Assembly: GCA_025997955.1 (NCBI GenBank)
Contig: BNVH01000027.1
Coordinates: forward strand, 1-41,240
DNA length: 41,240 nucleotides
Reading direction: 5' to 3'
Origin: Synergistales bacterium
Lineage (GTDB): Bacteria > Synergistota > Synergistia > Synergistales > Aminobacteriaceae
How positions within the stretch are numbered: position 1 is the first letter of the stretch; every line of letters starts with the position of its first letter. The notes beneath the pieces are model-generated. The model searched no databases. It worked only from the letters and a program-made list of their open reading frames with translations, and was not told the DNA's origin. Below, in pieces: positions 31,951-40,869 of the stretch. The position numbers and the translations under genes are program-made.

Positions 31951-32949
31951 ATGAGAAAGATAGGGCGTTTTTTGCTGGGCTACGCTATTTACATCGTGCT
32001 TTTTGTGCTGCTGACTACCATCGTTCTTATAGACAACAGTTTTTTGTCGTTTAGGAACTTCGGGTTCATTCTGAGTCAGGCCTCCACCAGAATCATCTTG
32101 GCGCTTGGGATAGCCGGCATCATCGTGGCGGGCAACACTGACCTCTCCTTGGGGAGAAGCGTGGGCCTCGCCGCCATAGTCGTGTGCAGTCTCCTGCAAA
32201 ACCCCGCTTACTCGGGAAGAATCTACTCGTCAATGCCCCAGCTGCCGCTCTGGATTCCCCTTTTGGCCGCCATGCTCATATGCGCGTTCTTCTCCGTCAT
32301 CCAAAGTTTGGTGGTGGGCGTGCTCAAGGTGGCTCCTTTTATCGCGTCGCTGGGCTTTCAGCTCATGCTTTTTGGGATTCAGTCCATATATTTTGACACA
32401 GTGAACAACTCCTCTCCCATAGGCGGGCTCGACCCGGCGTTCTCGCGCTTCGCTCAGGGGGCGTTCAACGTCGCCGGCGTGCGTTTGCCCTATCTCGTGA
32501 TTTACGCCGCGACGACGACGGCCTTCGTATGGTTCGTCTGGAACAAGACAAAGCTCGGCAAAAATATGTTCGCCATAGGCGGCAACTCCGAGGCGGCCAG
32601 CGTCAGCGGCGTGAGCATCGTCAAAAATCTCGCTGCCGTATACTTCATAGCTGGGCTTTTGTACGGCTTCGGCGGCGCTCTTGAGGGCGCGCGGACGGGG
32701 AGCGCCACCAACATGACGGGGCAGTCCTACGAGCTTGACGCCATAGCCGCCTGCGTTGTGGGCGGGGTCTCCATGCGCGGGGGTATAGGCTCCATCATAG
32801 GCGTCATAACGGGCGTCCTCATCTTTCAGGTCATCAACTACGGCCTCGTGTTCATAGGCGTCAACCCGTACATTCAATACACCATAAAGGGATTCATAAT
32901 CATATTAGCGGTCTCTATTGATACGCAAAAGTACCTCAAAAAGAAATAA
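31951..32949 (+). CDS. mglC: Sugar ABC transporter permease
   Basis: 332 residues, about ten membrane helices (FLLGYAIYIVLFVLLTTIVL, ALGIAGIIVAGNTDLSLGRSVGLAAIV, and the C-terminal GGVSMRGGIGSIIGVITGVLIFQVINYGLVFIGV). The motif G-G-V-S-M-x-G-G-x-G-S is typical of CUT2 permeases (RbsC/MglC). The start is the ATG at 31951, with GAGGTG upstream; a GTG at 31936 lies inside that ribosome site. Confidence 0.93.
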   Translation: MRKIGRFLLGYAIYIVLFVLLTTIVLIDNSFLSFRNFGFILSQASTRIILALGIAGIIVAGNTDLSLGRSVGLAAIVVCSLLQNPAYSGRIYSSMPQLPLWIPLLAAMLICAFFSVIQSLVVGVLKVAPFIASLGFQLMLFGIQSIYFDTVNNSSPIGGLDPAFSRFAQGAFNVAGVRLPYLVIYAATTTAFVWFVWNKTKLGKNMFAIGGNSEAASVSGVSIVKNLAAVYFIAGLLYGFGGALEGARTGSATNMTGQSYELDAIAACVVGGVSMRGGIGSIIGVITGVLIFQVINYGLVFIGVNPYIQYTIKGFIIILAVSIDTQKYLKKK

Positions 32950-32965
32950 GGCGGGGAGAATAGAC

Positions 32966-33943
32966 ATGCGAGACAGCATAATCGTAGTGGGATCAGGACT
33001 GATGGGGGTGGGCATCGCGGCCGTTAGCGCGCTGGCCGGCAACAGAACCGTCCTGTTTGACAGCGCCGAGGAAAAGATAAAAAACGCCAAGGCGGTTTCT
33101 CTCGCTCAATGCTTTGAGCTATTGGATAACGGGCTGATCACGGAAGAGGCGGCAAAGCGGGCCGAGGAGCTTTTATCCGTAACTTCTGACATGGAGGGGG
33201 CGCTTTCCCGCGCTAAGTGGGTCATAGAGGCCATCACGGAGAACTTGGAGGCCAAACGTAGCCTCTTCGCCGCGCTTGACAGGCTTTTGCCCGCTGAAGT
33301 TCCGATACTGTCCAACACGTCGGGTCTCAGAATTACGGATATATCCGCAAAAATCAAACACCCAGAGCGCGCGCTCACAACCCACTTCTGGTTTCCGGCG
33401 CACCTCGTCCCGCTCGTGGAGGTTGTGGTCGGGGACAAGAGCTCTATGGATATGGCAGTGACAGTCAAGGAGGAGTTAGACCGCTGGGGCAAGACGGCGG
33501 TTTTGGTAAAACGCGACTTGCCCGGGCAGTTGGCGAACCGCATTTTGCAGGCCGTCATCAGAGAGGCGGTCAGTATAGTCGAAATGGGCCTCGCCTCCGC
33601 CGAGGACGTGGATAAAGCCGTCAAAGCCGGCATGGGCATTCGTTTTCCCGTATGGGGGCCGCTTGAGCATGTTGACGCGGTGGGGCTTGACCTCTGCGCT
33701 TCAGTGCAGGACACAGTGCTGCCCGGCATAAGCGCCCGCGCCGACGCCGCCCCTCTCATGCGTGACTTGATAGAGGACGGAAAACTTGGCTACAAAACCG
33801 GACAGGGTATCTACGACTGGTCGATGAAGGACATGAAGGCGCTTGAACGCGCCCGGAACGAGTTTATCATCCATGCTCTTAAAAAAATCCATGCTCTTAA
33901 AAAAATCCATGCTCTCGAAAAAATCAAACAGCGAGAAAACTAA
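32966..33943 (+). CDS. 3-hydroxyacyl-CoA dehydrogenase-family oxidoreductase
   Basis: 325 residues from ATG 32966 (GGGGAGA upstream). N-terminal Rossmann fold with VVGSGLMGVGIA and VLFDSAEEK, the linker NTSGLRITDIS and THFWFPAHLVPLVEVV (catalytic-His region in the family), and a C-terminal 3HCDH domain. By family it could oxidise 3-hydroxyacyl-CoA, but relatives are L-gulonate and L-carnitine dehydrogenases. In a sugar-transport operon with a lactonase, a sugar-acid dehydrogenase role is more attractive (inference). The C-terminus is extended by tandem IHALKK repeats which overlap the start of the LacI gene. Confidence 0.8.
   Translation: MRDSIIVVGSGLMGVGIAAVSALAGNRTVLFDSAEEKIKNAKAVSLAQCFELLDNGLITEEAAKRAEELLSVTSDMEGALSRAKWVIEAITENLEAKRSLFAALDRLLPAEVPILSNTSGLRITDISAKIKHPERALTTHFWFPAHLVPLVEVVVGDKSSMDMAVTVKEELDRWGKTAVLVKRDLPGQLANRILQAVIREAVSIVEMGLASAEDVDKAVKAGMGIRFPVWGPLEHVDAVGLDLCASVQDTVLPGISARADAAPLMRDLIEDGKLGYKTGQGIYDWSMKDMKALERARNEFIIHALKKIHALKKIHALEKIKQREN
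33873..33911. repeat. 18-bp tandem repeat in the dehydrogenase/LacI overlap
   Basis: ATGCTCTTAAAAAAATCC occurs at 33873-33890 and 33891-33908 and a variant begins at 33909. Being a multiple of three, it encodes IHALKK repeats in the dehydrogenase and MLLKKS repeats in LacI, and gives LacI three in-frame ATG codons. A7 runs in it are slippage-prone. Confidence 0.85.
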
Positions 33944-34964
33944 AAACACCGTCGCGACGTCCGTCGATGTGGCGCGCTTGGCCTGCGTATCGCAGACGAC
34001 GGTCTCGCGCGTCTTCAGCGGGAAAAACATCGTCAAGCAGAGCACTGTTGACATAGTGTTGGAGGCCGCCTCCGAGCTCGGCTACAGGCCTAACGCCATC
34101 GCGCGCAGCCTGAGCAACCGAAGGACGAACATCGTAGCCGTGGTGTCCGTAAATTCTACCCAACCCTTTTACTCGTCAATCGTTAATGGGATATCGAATA
34201 AGCTGACTCACGCAGGAAAGCAGGTGATGTTCTTTCCGACCGATTTCGAGGTGGGCGGCATATTTCAGCAGGTTCTGCAGTACAAAGTAGACGCCATGCT
34301 GATAGTCTCGGCGGCCGTCTCCTCTGAGATAACGGAGGAGTGCAGCCGCATTAGTCTTCCAGTGGTCATCCTGACGCGCATAGTGAAATCGCCGCACGTG
34401 TTTTCCATATGCTCTGACAACCAGCGAGCCGCGCGAGGCGTCGCCGACCACTTAGTGAAACGGGGGTACAGACGTTTCGCCTACATCGGCAGCGCCCGTC
34501 GTCTGTCGGACGTCAGTTTCGACAGGCAAAAGGGGTTTACCGAACGGCTGTCCGAGCTCGGCTTTGACGGAGTCAGAATAGCATACGGAAATTACACCTA
34601 CGACTCTGGACGGACGGCCGCGCGGGATTTGCTCAACTCCGAGAGCGCCACATCCGAAAGGCGGGCTATTTTTGCCTCAAACGACCTCATGGCGATGGGC
34701 GCTATGGACGCGGCGCGGTACGAGTACGGCCTCTCCGTCCCAGGCGACTTGGCCGTTGTAGGCTTTGACGCCATCGAGGAGGGCAGTTGGAGCTCTTACT
34801 CGCTGACGACGGTGGAGCAGCCCATAGACATGATGTTGGACACGGCCCGCGCGTATCTCGCTATAAAATTGGACGGTTTGGACGAGGGAATATTGGACGA
34901 AAGAGAATTGGACGCGGGCTTGAAGCTCTTTCAATGCGGAATAATCGAACGCGCCACCACATGA
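33873..34964 (+). CDS. LacI-family transcriptional regulator
   Basis: About 363 residues from the first ATG (33873), and shorter if the second (33891) or third (33909) is used. The N-terminal helix-turn-helix is SVDVARLACVSQTTVSRVFSG with the hinge RPNAIARSLSNRRTNIVAVV. The sugar-binding core follows (IFASNDLMAMGAMDAARYEYGLSVPGDLAVVGFD). It probably represses the upstream mgl operon and is induced by the sugar. It overlaps the dehydrogenase gene by 71 bp in a different frame, with no clear ribosome site. The N-terminal M-L-L-K-K-S repeats are an odd basic extension ahead of the DNA-binding domain. Confidence 0.85.
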   Translation: MLLKKSMLLKKSMLSKKSNSEKTKNTVATSVDVARLACVSQTTVSRVFSGKNIVKQSTVDIVLEAASELGYRPNAIARSLSNRRTNIVAVVSVNSTQPFYSSIVNGISNKLTHAGKQVMFFPTDFEVGGIFQQVLQYKVDAMLIVSAAVSSEITEECSRISLPVVILTRIVKSPHVFSICSDNQRAARGVADHLVKRGYRRFAYIGSARRLSDVSFDRQKGFTERLSELGFDGVRIAYGNYTYDSGRTAARDLLNSESATSERRAIFASNDLMAMGAMDAARYEYGLSVPGDLAVVGFDAIEEGSWSSYSLTTVEQPIDMMLDTARAYLAIKLDGLDEGILDERELDAGLKLFQCGIIERATT

Positions 34965-34977
34965 GGCCGTATTTCAA

Positions 34978-35010
34978 GTCTAAAATTTTAACTTTGTCTG
35001 AAATTTAGAC
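34978..35010 (+). promoter_or_regulatory. Inverted repeat upstream of lactonase
   Basis: GTCTAAAATTT (34978-34988) and AAATTTAGAC (35001-35010) pair with one bulged A around a 12-nt loop. It lies 17 bp before the lactonase ATG. It may be an operator or an mRNA hairpin. Confidence 0.45.
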
Positions 35011-35027
35011 CTTAAGGAGAATCAATC

Positions 35028-36140
35028 ATGAGCAAAGAACTGTTCGTTTATATCGGAAGTTACACTCAGCCGATTCTGTTCGGAAACGGCAATGTCCTGA
35101 ACGGCAAAGGAGAGGGGATTTATATTTATAAAATGAACACCGACACCGGAGAACTGTCGCACGTCTCCACGACAAGGAACGTGCCTAACCCCTCGTATCT
35201 CGTTCTTTCCCCGGACGGGAAGTTTCTTTACTGCGTCAACGAGCTAAAGGAGTACGAGGGGCGTTTGTCCGGCGCGGCGAGCGCTTTCGCGGTCTACCCC
35301 GGAGGGGAGCTCCGCTTTTTGAACAGGCTGGCCACGGAGGGCGCCGACCCCTGCCACGTAAATATAAACGGCTGCGTCAGCGGTAAAAGCACTCACGTGA
35401 CAGTCACGAACTTCACGAGCGGAAGCGTCTGCGTTTTCCCGATAACGCTGGACGGTTTTCTTGGGGAGCCGAGCCGTTTTTTCCAGCACGAGGGCAAGAG
35501 CGTCAACCCCACGAGGCAAAAGGGCCCGCACGCCCACTCCTTGATATTTGACAAAGACGAAAAATACGCTTTCGTTCCAGACCTCGGCATAGATAAAATC
35601 GTCCTTTACAAAACGGAATTCGAGGGAAGAGGCCTCGCTATCAGCGAGAGCTCTTTTGATTCCGCGCCGGGGTCGGGCCCCAGGCACTGTGTTTTCCATC
35701 CATCGGGCCGTCACTGTTACGCTATAAACGAGCTCGACATCTCTGTGAGCGTCATGGACTACGACGGCGCGGGCGGTCTCGTCCACCGGCAGACTATCTC
35801 TCTTGTCCCGGACGGAACGGACAAAAGCGGCAGCATAGGAGCGGACATCCATATTTCCGCGCTCGGCACGGCGGTGTACGCCTCAGTTCGCGGTCTCGAC
35901 ACGCTTTATATCCTAAATGTCGAGCCCACCGGCCTCTTGTCACTTCAGGGAACCGTGCCGAGCGGGGGCAAAACCCCGAGGAATTTCGCTCTCACCCCCG
36001 ACGGCAAGTATCTCATAGCGGCCAATCAGGACACGGATAACCTCGTGGTATTCAAAATCGAGGCGAGTACGGGAGATCTGAAAAAGCTCTTGGAGGTTCA
36101 AGTCCCCACGCCTGTCTGCGTCAGGACGTATTTTATGTGA
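35028..36140 (+). CDS. 6-phosphogluconolactonase-family beta-propeller protein
   Basis: 370 residues of the YbhE/lactonase family: repeated blades (NPSYLVLSPDGKFLYCVNEL, GPHAHSLIFDKDEKYAFVPDLGIDKI, GPRHCVFHPSGRHCYAINEL, TPRNFALTPDGKYLIAANQDTDNL). It hydrolyses a sugar lactone (6-phosphogluconolactone in YbhE-type Pgl), which suits a sugar-oxidation operon with the dehydrogenase upstream. AAGGAGAA lies 7 nt before ATG. The homologous-blade propeller could also be a non-enzymatic relative. Confidence 0.88.
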   Translation: MSKELFVYIGSYTQPILFGNGNVLNGKGEGIYIYKMNTDTGELSHVSTTRNVPNPSYLVLSPDGKFLYCVNELKEYEGRLSGAASAFAVYPGGELRFLNRLATEGADPCHVNINGCVSGKSTHVTVTNFTSGSVCVFPITLDGFLGEPSRFFQHEGKSVNPTRQKGPHAHSLIFDKDEKYAFVPDLGIDKIVLYKTEFEGRGLAISESSFDSAPGSGPRHCVFHPSGRHCYAINELDISVSVMDYDGAGGLVHRQTISLVPDGTDKSGSIGADIHISALGTAVYASVRGLDTLYILNVEPTGLLSLQGTVPSGGKTPRNFALTPDGKYLIAANQDTDNLVVFKIEASTGDLKKLLEVQVPTPVCVRTYFM

Positions 36141-36271
36141 GTCGTTTGATAGAAGATATTTCACTCAAGCCGCGCTATCTTTATGCGCCGGATATGGCGT
36201 ATAATTAGCCTAAAGGGATTATTTGCAAGGACAAGAGAATTCATTCGCTTAAAGTCAGAGGAGGCAAGAAC

Positions 36272-37312
36272 ATGAGAAAAAGTTTTGTATTGAAGAGTTT
36301 TGTGTTGAAGAGTTTCGTGTTGAAGAGTTTTGTTTTGGCGGGATTTGCGGCGCTATCGCTGCTATATTCGGCCGTCGCGTTTGCCGCGCCGCTTGTGGTG
36401 TACTCAAGCGTTGACGAGGAGAACAGCAAAGTTATTCTCGCGGCCTTCACCAAGGCCACGGGCGTGACGGTCGATATGGTGTTCCTTTCCTCCGGGCCGG
36501 CGATGAGCCGCATCGAGGCCGAGAAAGCCAACCCTCAGGCGGACGTCTGGTTTGGCGCGCCCAACGAGAACCATATCATAGCCAAAACGCGCGGCCTCAC
36601 TCAGCCCTACGCCTCCAAAGAAGCACGTAGCTTAGAGCCGGTCTTTAAGGACGCGGAGGGTTACTGGCACGCGTTCTACATGAATCCGCTGGGCTTTGGC
36701 GTGCTGAAACAAGAACTTGAGAAAGCCAACAAACCGGTTCCCCGCGCGTGGAAAGACCTTCTCAACCCCGATTACAAGGGTATGATTCAGATGCCCTCTC
36801 CTCAGTCCTCCGGTACGTCCTACGCTTTGGTCCAGACTCTGATAGCGCTGTGGGGCGAGGACGAATCCTACAAATTCATGAAAGAGCTCAATCCCAACAT
36901 CCAGACTTATACGCAAAGCGGCACCGCGCCCTCTCAAAACCTCGCCATCGGCGAGACTCAGATAGCCATTCAGTTCACCCCGGCGTTTTTGAAACTTTTA
37001 GACGGGTCTTTCCCCGTGGAGGTGGTATTCCCCTCGGAGGGCGTTGGCTTTGAGGCCGCCGCTGTCTCCATTTTACAGGGCGCCAAAAACTTGGACTCGG
37101 CCAAAGCCCTCGTGGACTGGATTGTATCTCAGGACGGGCAAAAAGCCATAGTTGACGCCAAAACCTACTTCTTCCCAGTGCGTTCCGACGTACCGGCCGG
37201 GAAGGGTCTGCCTAAACTCAGCGATATAAAGCTGATAGACTACGACCGCGAAAAAGCGGCGCAGGACAAAAAGCGCCTTATCGACCGCTGGATTTCCGAA
37301 GTCGGCTCCTGA
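36272..37312 (+). CDS. Ferric-iron-type ABC transporter substrate-binding protein
   Basis: 346 residues. The signal peptide ends near AVAFA-APLVVYSSVDEEN. The mature protein is of the AfuA/FbpA-like family (VVYSSVDEENSKVILAAF; FPVRSDVPAGKG near the end). Iron(III) is the likely substrate, though family members carry phosphonates or thiamine. The signal-peptide n-region contains a 15-bp unit repeated four times (36281-36340, encoding SFVLK three times and SFVLA). GGAGG lies upstream of ATG 36272. Confidence 0.85.
   Translation: MRKSFVLKSFVLKSFVLKSFVLAGFAALSLLYSAVAFAAPLVVYSSVDEENSKVILAAFTKATGVTVDMVFLSSGPAMSRIEAEKANPQADVWFGAPNENHIIAKTRGLTQPYASKEARSLEPVFKDAEGYWHAFYMNPLGFGVLKQELEKANKPVPRAWKDLLNPDYKGMIQMPSPQSSGTSYALVQTLIALWGEDESYKFMKELNPNIQTYTQSGTAPSQNLAIGETQIAIQFTPAFLKLLDGSFPVEVVFPSEGVGFEAAAVSILQGAKNLDSAKALVDWIVSQDGQKAIVDAKTYFFPVRSDVPAGKGLPKLSDIKLIDYDREKAAQDKKRLIDRWISEVGS
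36281..36340 (+). repeat. Four-fold 15-bp tandem repeat in the iron-binding protein signal peptide
   Basis: AGTTTTGTATTGAAG and three close variants in tandem, in frame, right after the start codon. Each adds SFVL(K/A) to the n-region. Copy number change would alter signal-peptide charge without frameshift. Confidence 0.85.
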
Positions 37313-37321
37313 TAAAAACTT

Positions 37322-39016
37322 ATGCGCAAGCGGCTTAGAGAGCTGCGGCTTCTCTTTAGCGACCCGCTGCTCGCTTTTTTGGTGGCGGGCGTATTTGCCG
37401 CGCTTGCGGTGTTTGTGGCGCTGCCGCTCTTTTCCGTTTTGCTGAAAAGCCTCACGAATGAGAGCGGCGACTTGTCTATCGAAAACTACGCCCGCTTTTT
37501 CAACTTTCGTTATCTTCGCTCATCTCTTTGGAACAGCCTGACGTCCGGGGTAACGACGGCTGTAATATCCGTGGCCATAGGCTACGCGGCCGCTTTTACC
37601 CTAACCCGGACAAACCTGCCGTACAAGCGTTTTTTTCACGTCCTATTCATATTGCCCGTCATCTCCCCACCCTTCACCAGCGCGCTGTCTATCCTGATGC
37701 TCTTTGGGGCCAACGGGATGATAACGAAATGGATTCTCGGCATACAAAACTTCAATATCTACGGCTTCAAGGGCGTCGTGCTGTCGCAGATATTCACCTT
37801 TGCGCCGGTTGCATACCTGACGCTCAAGGGTGTTTTGGAATCCCTGAGCCCCACTTTGGAGGACGCCGCTATGAACGTAGGCGCTAACCGTATGCAGGCG
37901 TTTCTCAGAGTGACTTGGCCTCTGTCGCTGCCGGGGGTGGCAAGCGCTTTCCTCGTGGTGCTGATAGAGGCCCTGTCGGACTTCGGGAACCCCTTAGTGT
38001 TGGCAGGGAGCCGCTTTCCGATGTTGTCCACTCAGGCTTACTTGGAGATAACGGGATCGTTCAACCTGCCCCTCGGCGCCGCTTTGGCCGTGGCGCTTCT
38101 GATTCCCTCCATAACGGCTTTCGTCATTCAGCGTTACTATCTCCAAAAGAAGCAATACGTCACCATCACGGGCAAACCCACGGCTACGGCGTCTAAGCTG
38201 GTGAGCGTAGGGGCGTACCGCGCTCTGTTCTTGTTCGTGGCCTGCTTTTCTCTCTTGGTGTTCCTGTTTTACGGGGTTATCGCCGCGGCCGCCGTTACGA
38301 GAGTGTGGGGGTACGATTTCACGTTCACCGCGGATAATTTCGCCTACGCGTTCGGCGTCGGGTTCGGGACGATATTGGACACGTTGTTGGTTGCCCTTCT
38401 CGCCACGCCCGTTTCCGGGCTGCTTGGCATGTTCATTGCCTTTATCATCGTCCGCCTGTCCTTTCCGGGCAAGGGCATTTTGGAGCTGACGTCTCTTTTG
38501 AACTTCGCGGTTCCCGGAACGGTGGTGGGCATCGGTTACATATTGGCGTTCAACCGGCCTCCCCTGCTGCTTATCGGGACTTTGGCCATTCTCGTGCTGA
38601 ACTTCATATTCCGCTACATCCCGGTCGGTATTCAGTCCGGCGTAGCGGTGCTGCGTCAGATTGACCCGTCTATTGAGGAGGCCGCGCAGAACTTGGGGGC
38701 CGACCGCGTGACGGTGTTCCGCAAGATAATGCTTCCTATCGTGGCGCCCGCGTTCTTCTCTGGCCTCGTCTTCGCGTTTGTGCGGGCCATGACCGCCATA
38801 AGCGCCGCTATATTTTTGGTCTCGGCCAAGTACAATCTGCTCACTGTGCAAATTCTGAACCAGGTCGGCTCGGGGCGTCTTGGCGTAGCGGCTGCGTTCA
38901 GCGTCATCTTAGTCGTCATAGTGCTTGCGGCGATATGGATAATCGCCGCCCTTGTCCCGGGACACGCCGGAGGTATGAGCGCCATAACCATACAAAATCG
39001 GGAGTCAGTCGGATGA
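37322..39016 (+). CDS. Ferric-iron-type ABC transporter permease (fused two-half)
   Basis: 564 residues, about twelve membrane helices in two homologous halves, each with an EAA-type loop (LEDAAMNVGANRMQAFLRVTWPLSLPG near 180; IEEAAQNLGADRVTVFRKIMLPIVAP near 450). This is the FbpB/AfuB architecture. The start at ATG 37322 follows the binding-protein stop by 9 bp. The C-terminus overlaps the ATPase gene by ATGA. Confidence 0.9.
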   Translation: MRKRLRELRLLFSDPLLAFLVAGVFAALAVFVALPLFSVLLKSLTNESGDLSIENYARFFNFRYLRSSLWNSLTSGVTTAVISVAIGYAAAFTLTRTNLPYKRFFHVLFILPVISPPFTSALSILMLFGANGMITKWILGIQNFNIYGFKGVVLSQIFTFAPVAYLTLKGVLESLSPTLEDAAMNVGANRMQAFLRVTWPLSLPGVASAFLVVLIEALSDFGNPLVLAGSRFPMLSTQAYLEITGSFNLPLGAALAVALLIPSITAFVIQRYYLQKKQYVTITGKPTATASKLVSVGAYRALFLFVACFSLLVFLFYGVIAAAAVTRVWGYDFTFTADNFAYAFGVGFGTILDTLLVALLATPVSGLLGMFIAFIIVRLSFPGKGILELTSLLNFAVPGTVVGIGYILAFNRPPLLLIGTLAILVLNFIFRYIPVGIQSGVAVLRQIDPSIEEAAQNLGADRVTVFRKIMLPIVAPAFFSGLVFAFVRAMTAISAAIFLVSAKYNLLTVQILNQVGSGRLGVAAAFSVILVVIVLAAIWIIAALVPGHAGGMSAITIQNRESVG

Positions 39017-40023
39017 AAATAACTATTAAAAACATCGTAAAGGAATTTGAAAGTTACGGAGCAGAGGAGAGGCGTAAACAAGAAAAAATATTCCGAGCCG
39101 TGGACGACGTTTCTTTCACCGTGGAAGAGGGGGAGCTAGTCACTTTGCTCGGCCCCTCGGGCTGCGGCAAGACCACTCTGCTTCGTATGATAGCCGGGTT
39201 TGAAGACCCCACTTCCGGCGACATCCTCTTCGGTTCCGTCCGCGTGAACGACACGCCGCCAAATTTGCGCGGCGCGACGATGGTCTTTCAGTCGTACGCG
39301 ATTTTTCCGCACCTGTCCGTGCGTGAAAACGTCGCTTTTGGCCTGAGGCTGCAAAAGCTCCCGCCCCCTGAGATAGACGCGCGAATAGCGAAAGTGACCG
39401 CGCTTGTGGAGCTATCCGGCCTTGACGACAGACGCCCAAGCCAGCTCTCGGGCGGACAGCAGCAGAGGGTGGCCTTGGCGCGGGCGCTCATAATGGAGCC
39501 CCAGCTTCTGCTTTTCGACGAACCGCTCTCCAACCTCGACGCCAAGCTGCGCGAGCAAATGCGCATCGACATCCGAAAACTTCAGCAGCGCCTCGGAATA
39601 ACAAGCATCTACGTCACTCACGACCAGACTGAAGCCATGAGCATTTCCGATAACGTAATCGTCATGAACGCCGGACGATTGGAGCAAATGGGGCCGCCGG
39701 CGGAGCTGTATTCCCGTCCCGTCAACCGCTTCGTGGCCTCTTTCATAGGAAAGGCGAACTTTCTCCCCGACCCAGAGAGCGGACACACGATCATGGTCCG
39801 CCCAGAAGCCGTAAAGCTCGCTCTATCCGGGGAACAAACCGACGGCTTTTGGGGAAGAGTGACGCGCTCCACGTATCTCGGAGGTATCTTAGAGTACGAA
39901 GTCGAGACAAAAGACGCGGCATTATTGGTTCACGAGCAAAACTCATTCGAGCGTCCGCCTTTCGCGGTAGGCGACGCGGTTTCGATAAAGCTTCTTCCCA
40001 GCGGGTTGGTGAAGATGGATTAA
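39013..40023 (+). CDS. Ferric-iron-type ABC transporter ATP-binding protein
   Basis: 336 residues from ATG 39013, overlapping the permease stop by four bases; an upstream in-frame start is inside the permease. Walker A GPSGCGKTTLLR, Q-loop FQSYAIFPHL, signature LSGGQQQRVALARAL, Walker B LLLFDEPLSNLDAK and the H-loop ITSIYVTHDQTEA. The C-terminal TOBE-like domain (residues about 255-335) fits the PotA/FbpC family. It powers the iron-type importer. Confidence 0.93.
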   Translation: MKITIKNIVKEFESYGAEERRKQEKIFRAVDDVSFTVEEGELVTLLGPSGCGKTTLLRMIAGFEDPTSGDILFGSVRVNDTPPNLRGATMVFQSYAIFPHLSVRENVAFGLRLQKLPPPEIDARIAKVTALVELSGLDDRRPSQLSGGQQQRVALARALIMEPQLLLFDEPLSNLDAKLREQMRIDIRKLQQRLGITSIYVTHDQTEAMSISDNVIVMNAGRLEQMGPPAELYSRPVNRFVASFIGKANFLPDPESGHTIMVRPEAVKLALSGEQTDGFWGRVTRSTYLGGILEYEVETKDAALLVHEQNSFERPPFAVGDAVSIKLLPSGLVKMD

Positions 40024-40024
40024 T

Positions 40025-40531
40025 CTAACACCACTTTAAATCCTGTCGCATGGCGTAAAGGCGCATTTTATCATGCTGCAAGGACTCAAATCCAAACTTA
40101 AGGTAGAAAGCACGAGCTTGTTCGTCTTTTGCTTCGACCGTCATAACAGCCCATGCCGCTACATTCGTTACGCTTCTTATTACAGCGTCAGCCAACAATT
40201 CAGCGCCAAGCCCCTGTCTTTGCATACTTTTATCGACTGCTAAGCGACCTAAACGGATAGCCGGAACATCATTGTATTTTGGCAGTGAGTTTCGCGATGC
40301 TTCCGGAATGTAGCCTAAAGATATGCTGGCATTAGACAAGGTGTAATACCCAACAATCTTATCTGAGCCATTCCGCGCTGCTACAAAAAGAGCCGCGTAG
40401 TTTTTACGCAAATCCTGACTTGCGTACTGTGTGAGATAGCTATTTAACGCAAGTACACCGCAATCAAAACCTCTTCGGATATGTTTCTTTTCGTAGGGGA
40501 CTATATCGAACGCGCTTACCGGATCAGGCAT
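40025..40531 (-). CDS. GNAT-family acetyltransferase toxin
   Basis: 168 residues with the acetyl-CoA motif A signature LGRLAVDKSMQRQGLGAELLADAV and the N-terminal RGFDCGVLALNSYL typical of TacT/AtaT toxins, which acetylate the amino group of charged tRNA and stop translation. The partner DUF1778 gene overlaps by 8 bp. It is convergent with the iron-transporter ATPase. Confidence 0.9.
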   Translation of the reverse strand: MPDPVSAFDIVPYEKKHIRRGFDCGVLALNSYLTQYASQDLRKNYAALFVAARNGSDKIVGYYTLSNASISLGYIPEASRNSLPKYNDVPAIRLGRLAVDKSMQRQGLGAELLADAVIRSVTNVAAWAVMTVEAKDEQARAFYLKFGFESLQHDKMRLYAMRQDLKWC

Positions 40532-40820
40532 TTTTCATGTGCGCTAACCGTTTTTGTATCGCCGCGTGTAAAGCCCCACTCCTTATCTGAGGAGGTCTTA
40601 CAAGCATTTCAGCTAACAACGTTCTATCTTCCAGAGAAAGTTCTATCCTGTCCTCTTCGTCAAATACTTCGCTTGTCGCTTTATTGGCAGCCGTGATAAG
40701 AAAATCGGTAAGCGTAATGCCTCTTGCGACAGCGGCCTGCTGCCAGCGCTGTTTTAGACGAAGCGGCACTCGCGTAGTTACCGTAGCGGCATTTGAGCGT
40801 TCATTCATGGTCGAATTCAT
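40524..40820 (-). CDS. DUF1778 ribbon-helix-helix antitoxin
   Basis: 98 residues with TTRVPLRLKQRWQQAAVARGITLTDFLITAA, the ribbon-helix-helix DNA-binding region, then LSLEDRTLLAEML and a C-terminal toxin-binding tail. It neutralises the GNAT toxin and autoregulates. The ATG is preceded by AAAGAGGTGATTAT. Antitoxin-first order and overlap with the toxin match type II TacAT/AtaRT loci. Confidence 0.9.
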   Translation of the reverse strand: MNSTMNERSNAATVTTRVPLRLKQRWQQAAVARGITLTDFLITAANKATSEVFDEEDRIELSLEDRTLLAEMLVRPPQIRSGALHAAIQKRLAHMKNA

Positions 40821-40869
40821 ATAATAATCACCTCTTTATAATCATAATGCAATTTGCAGTACAAATCAA

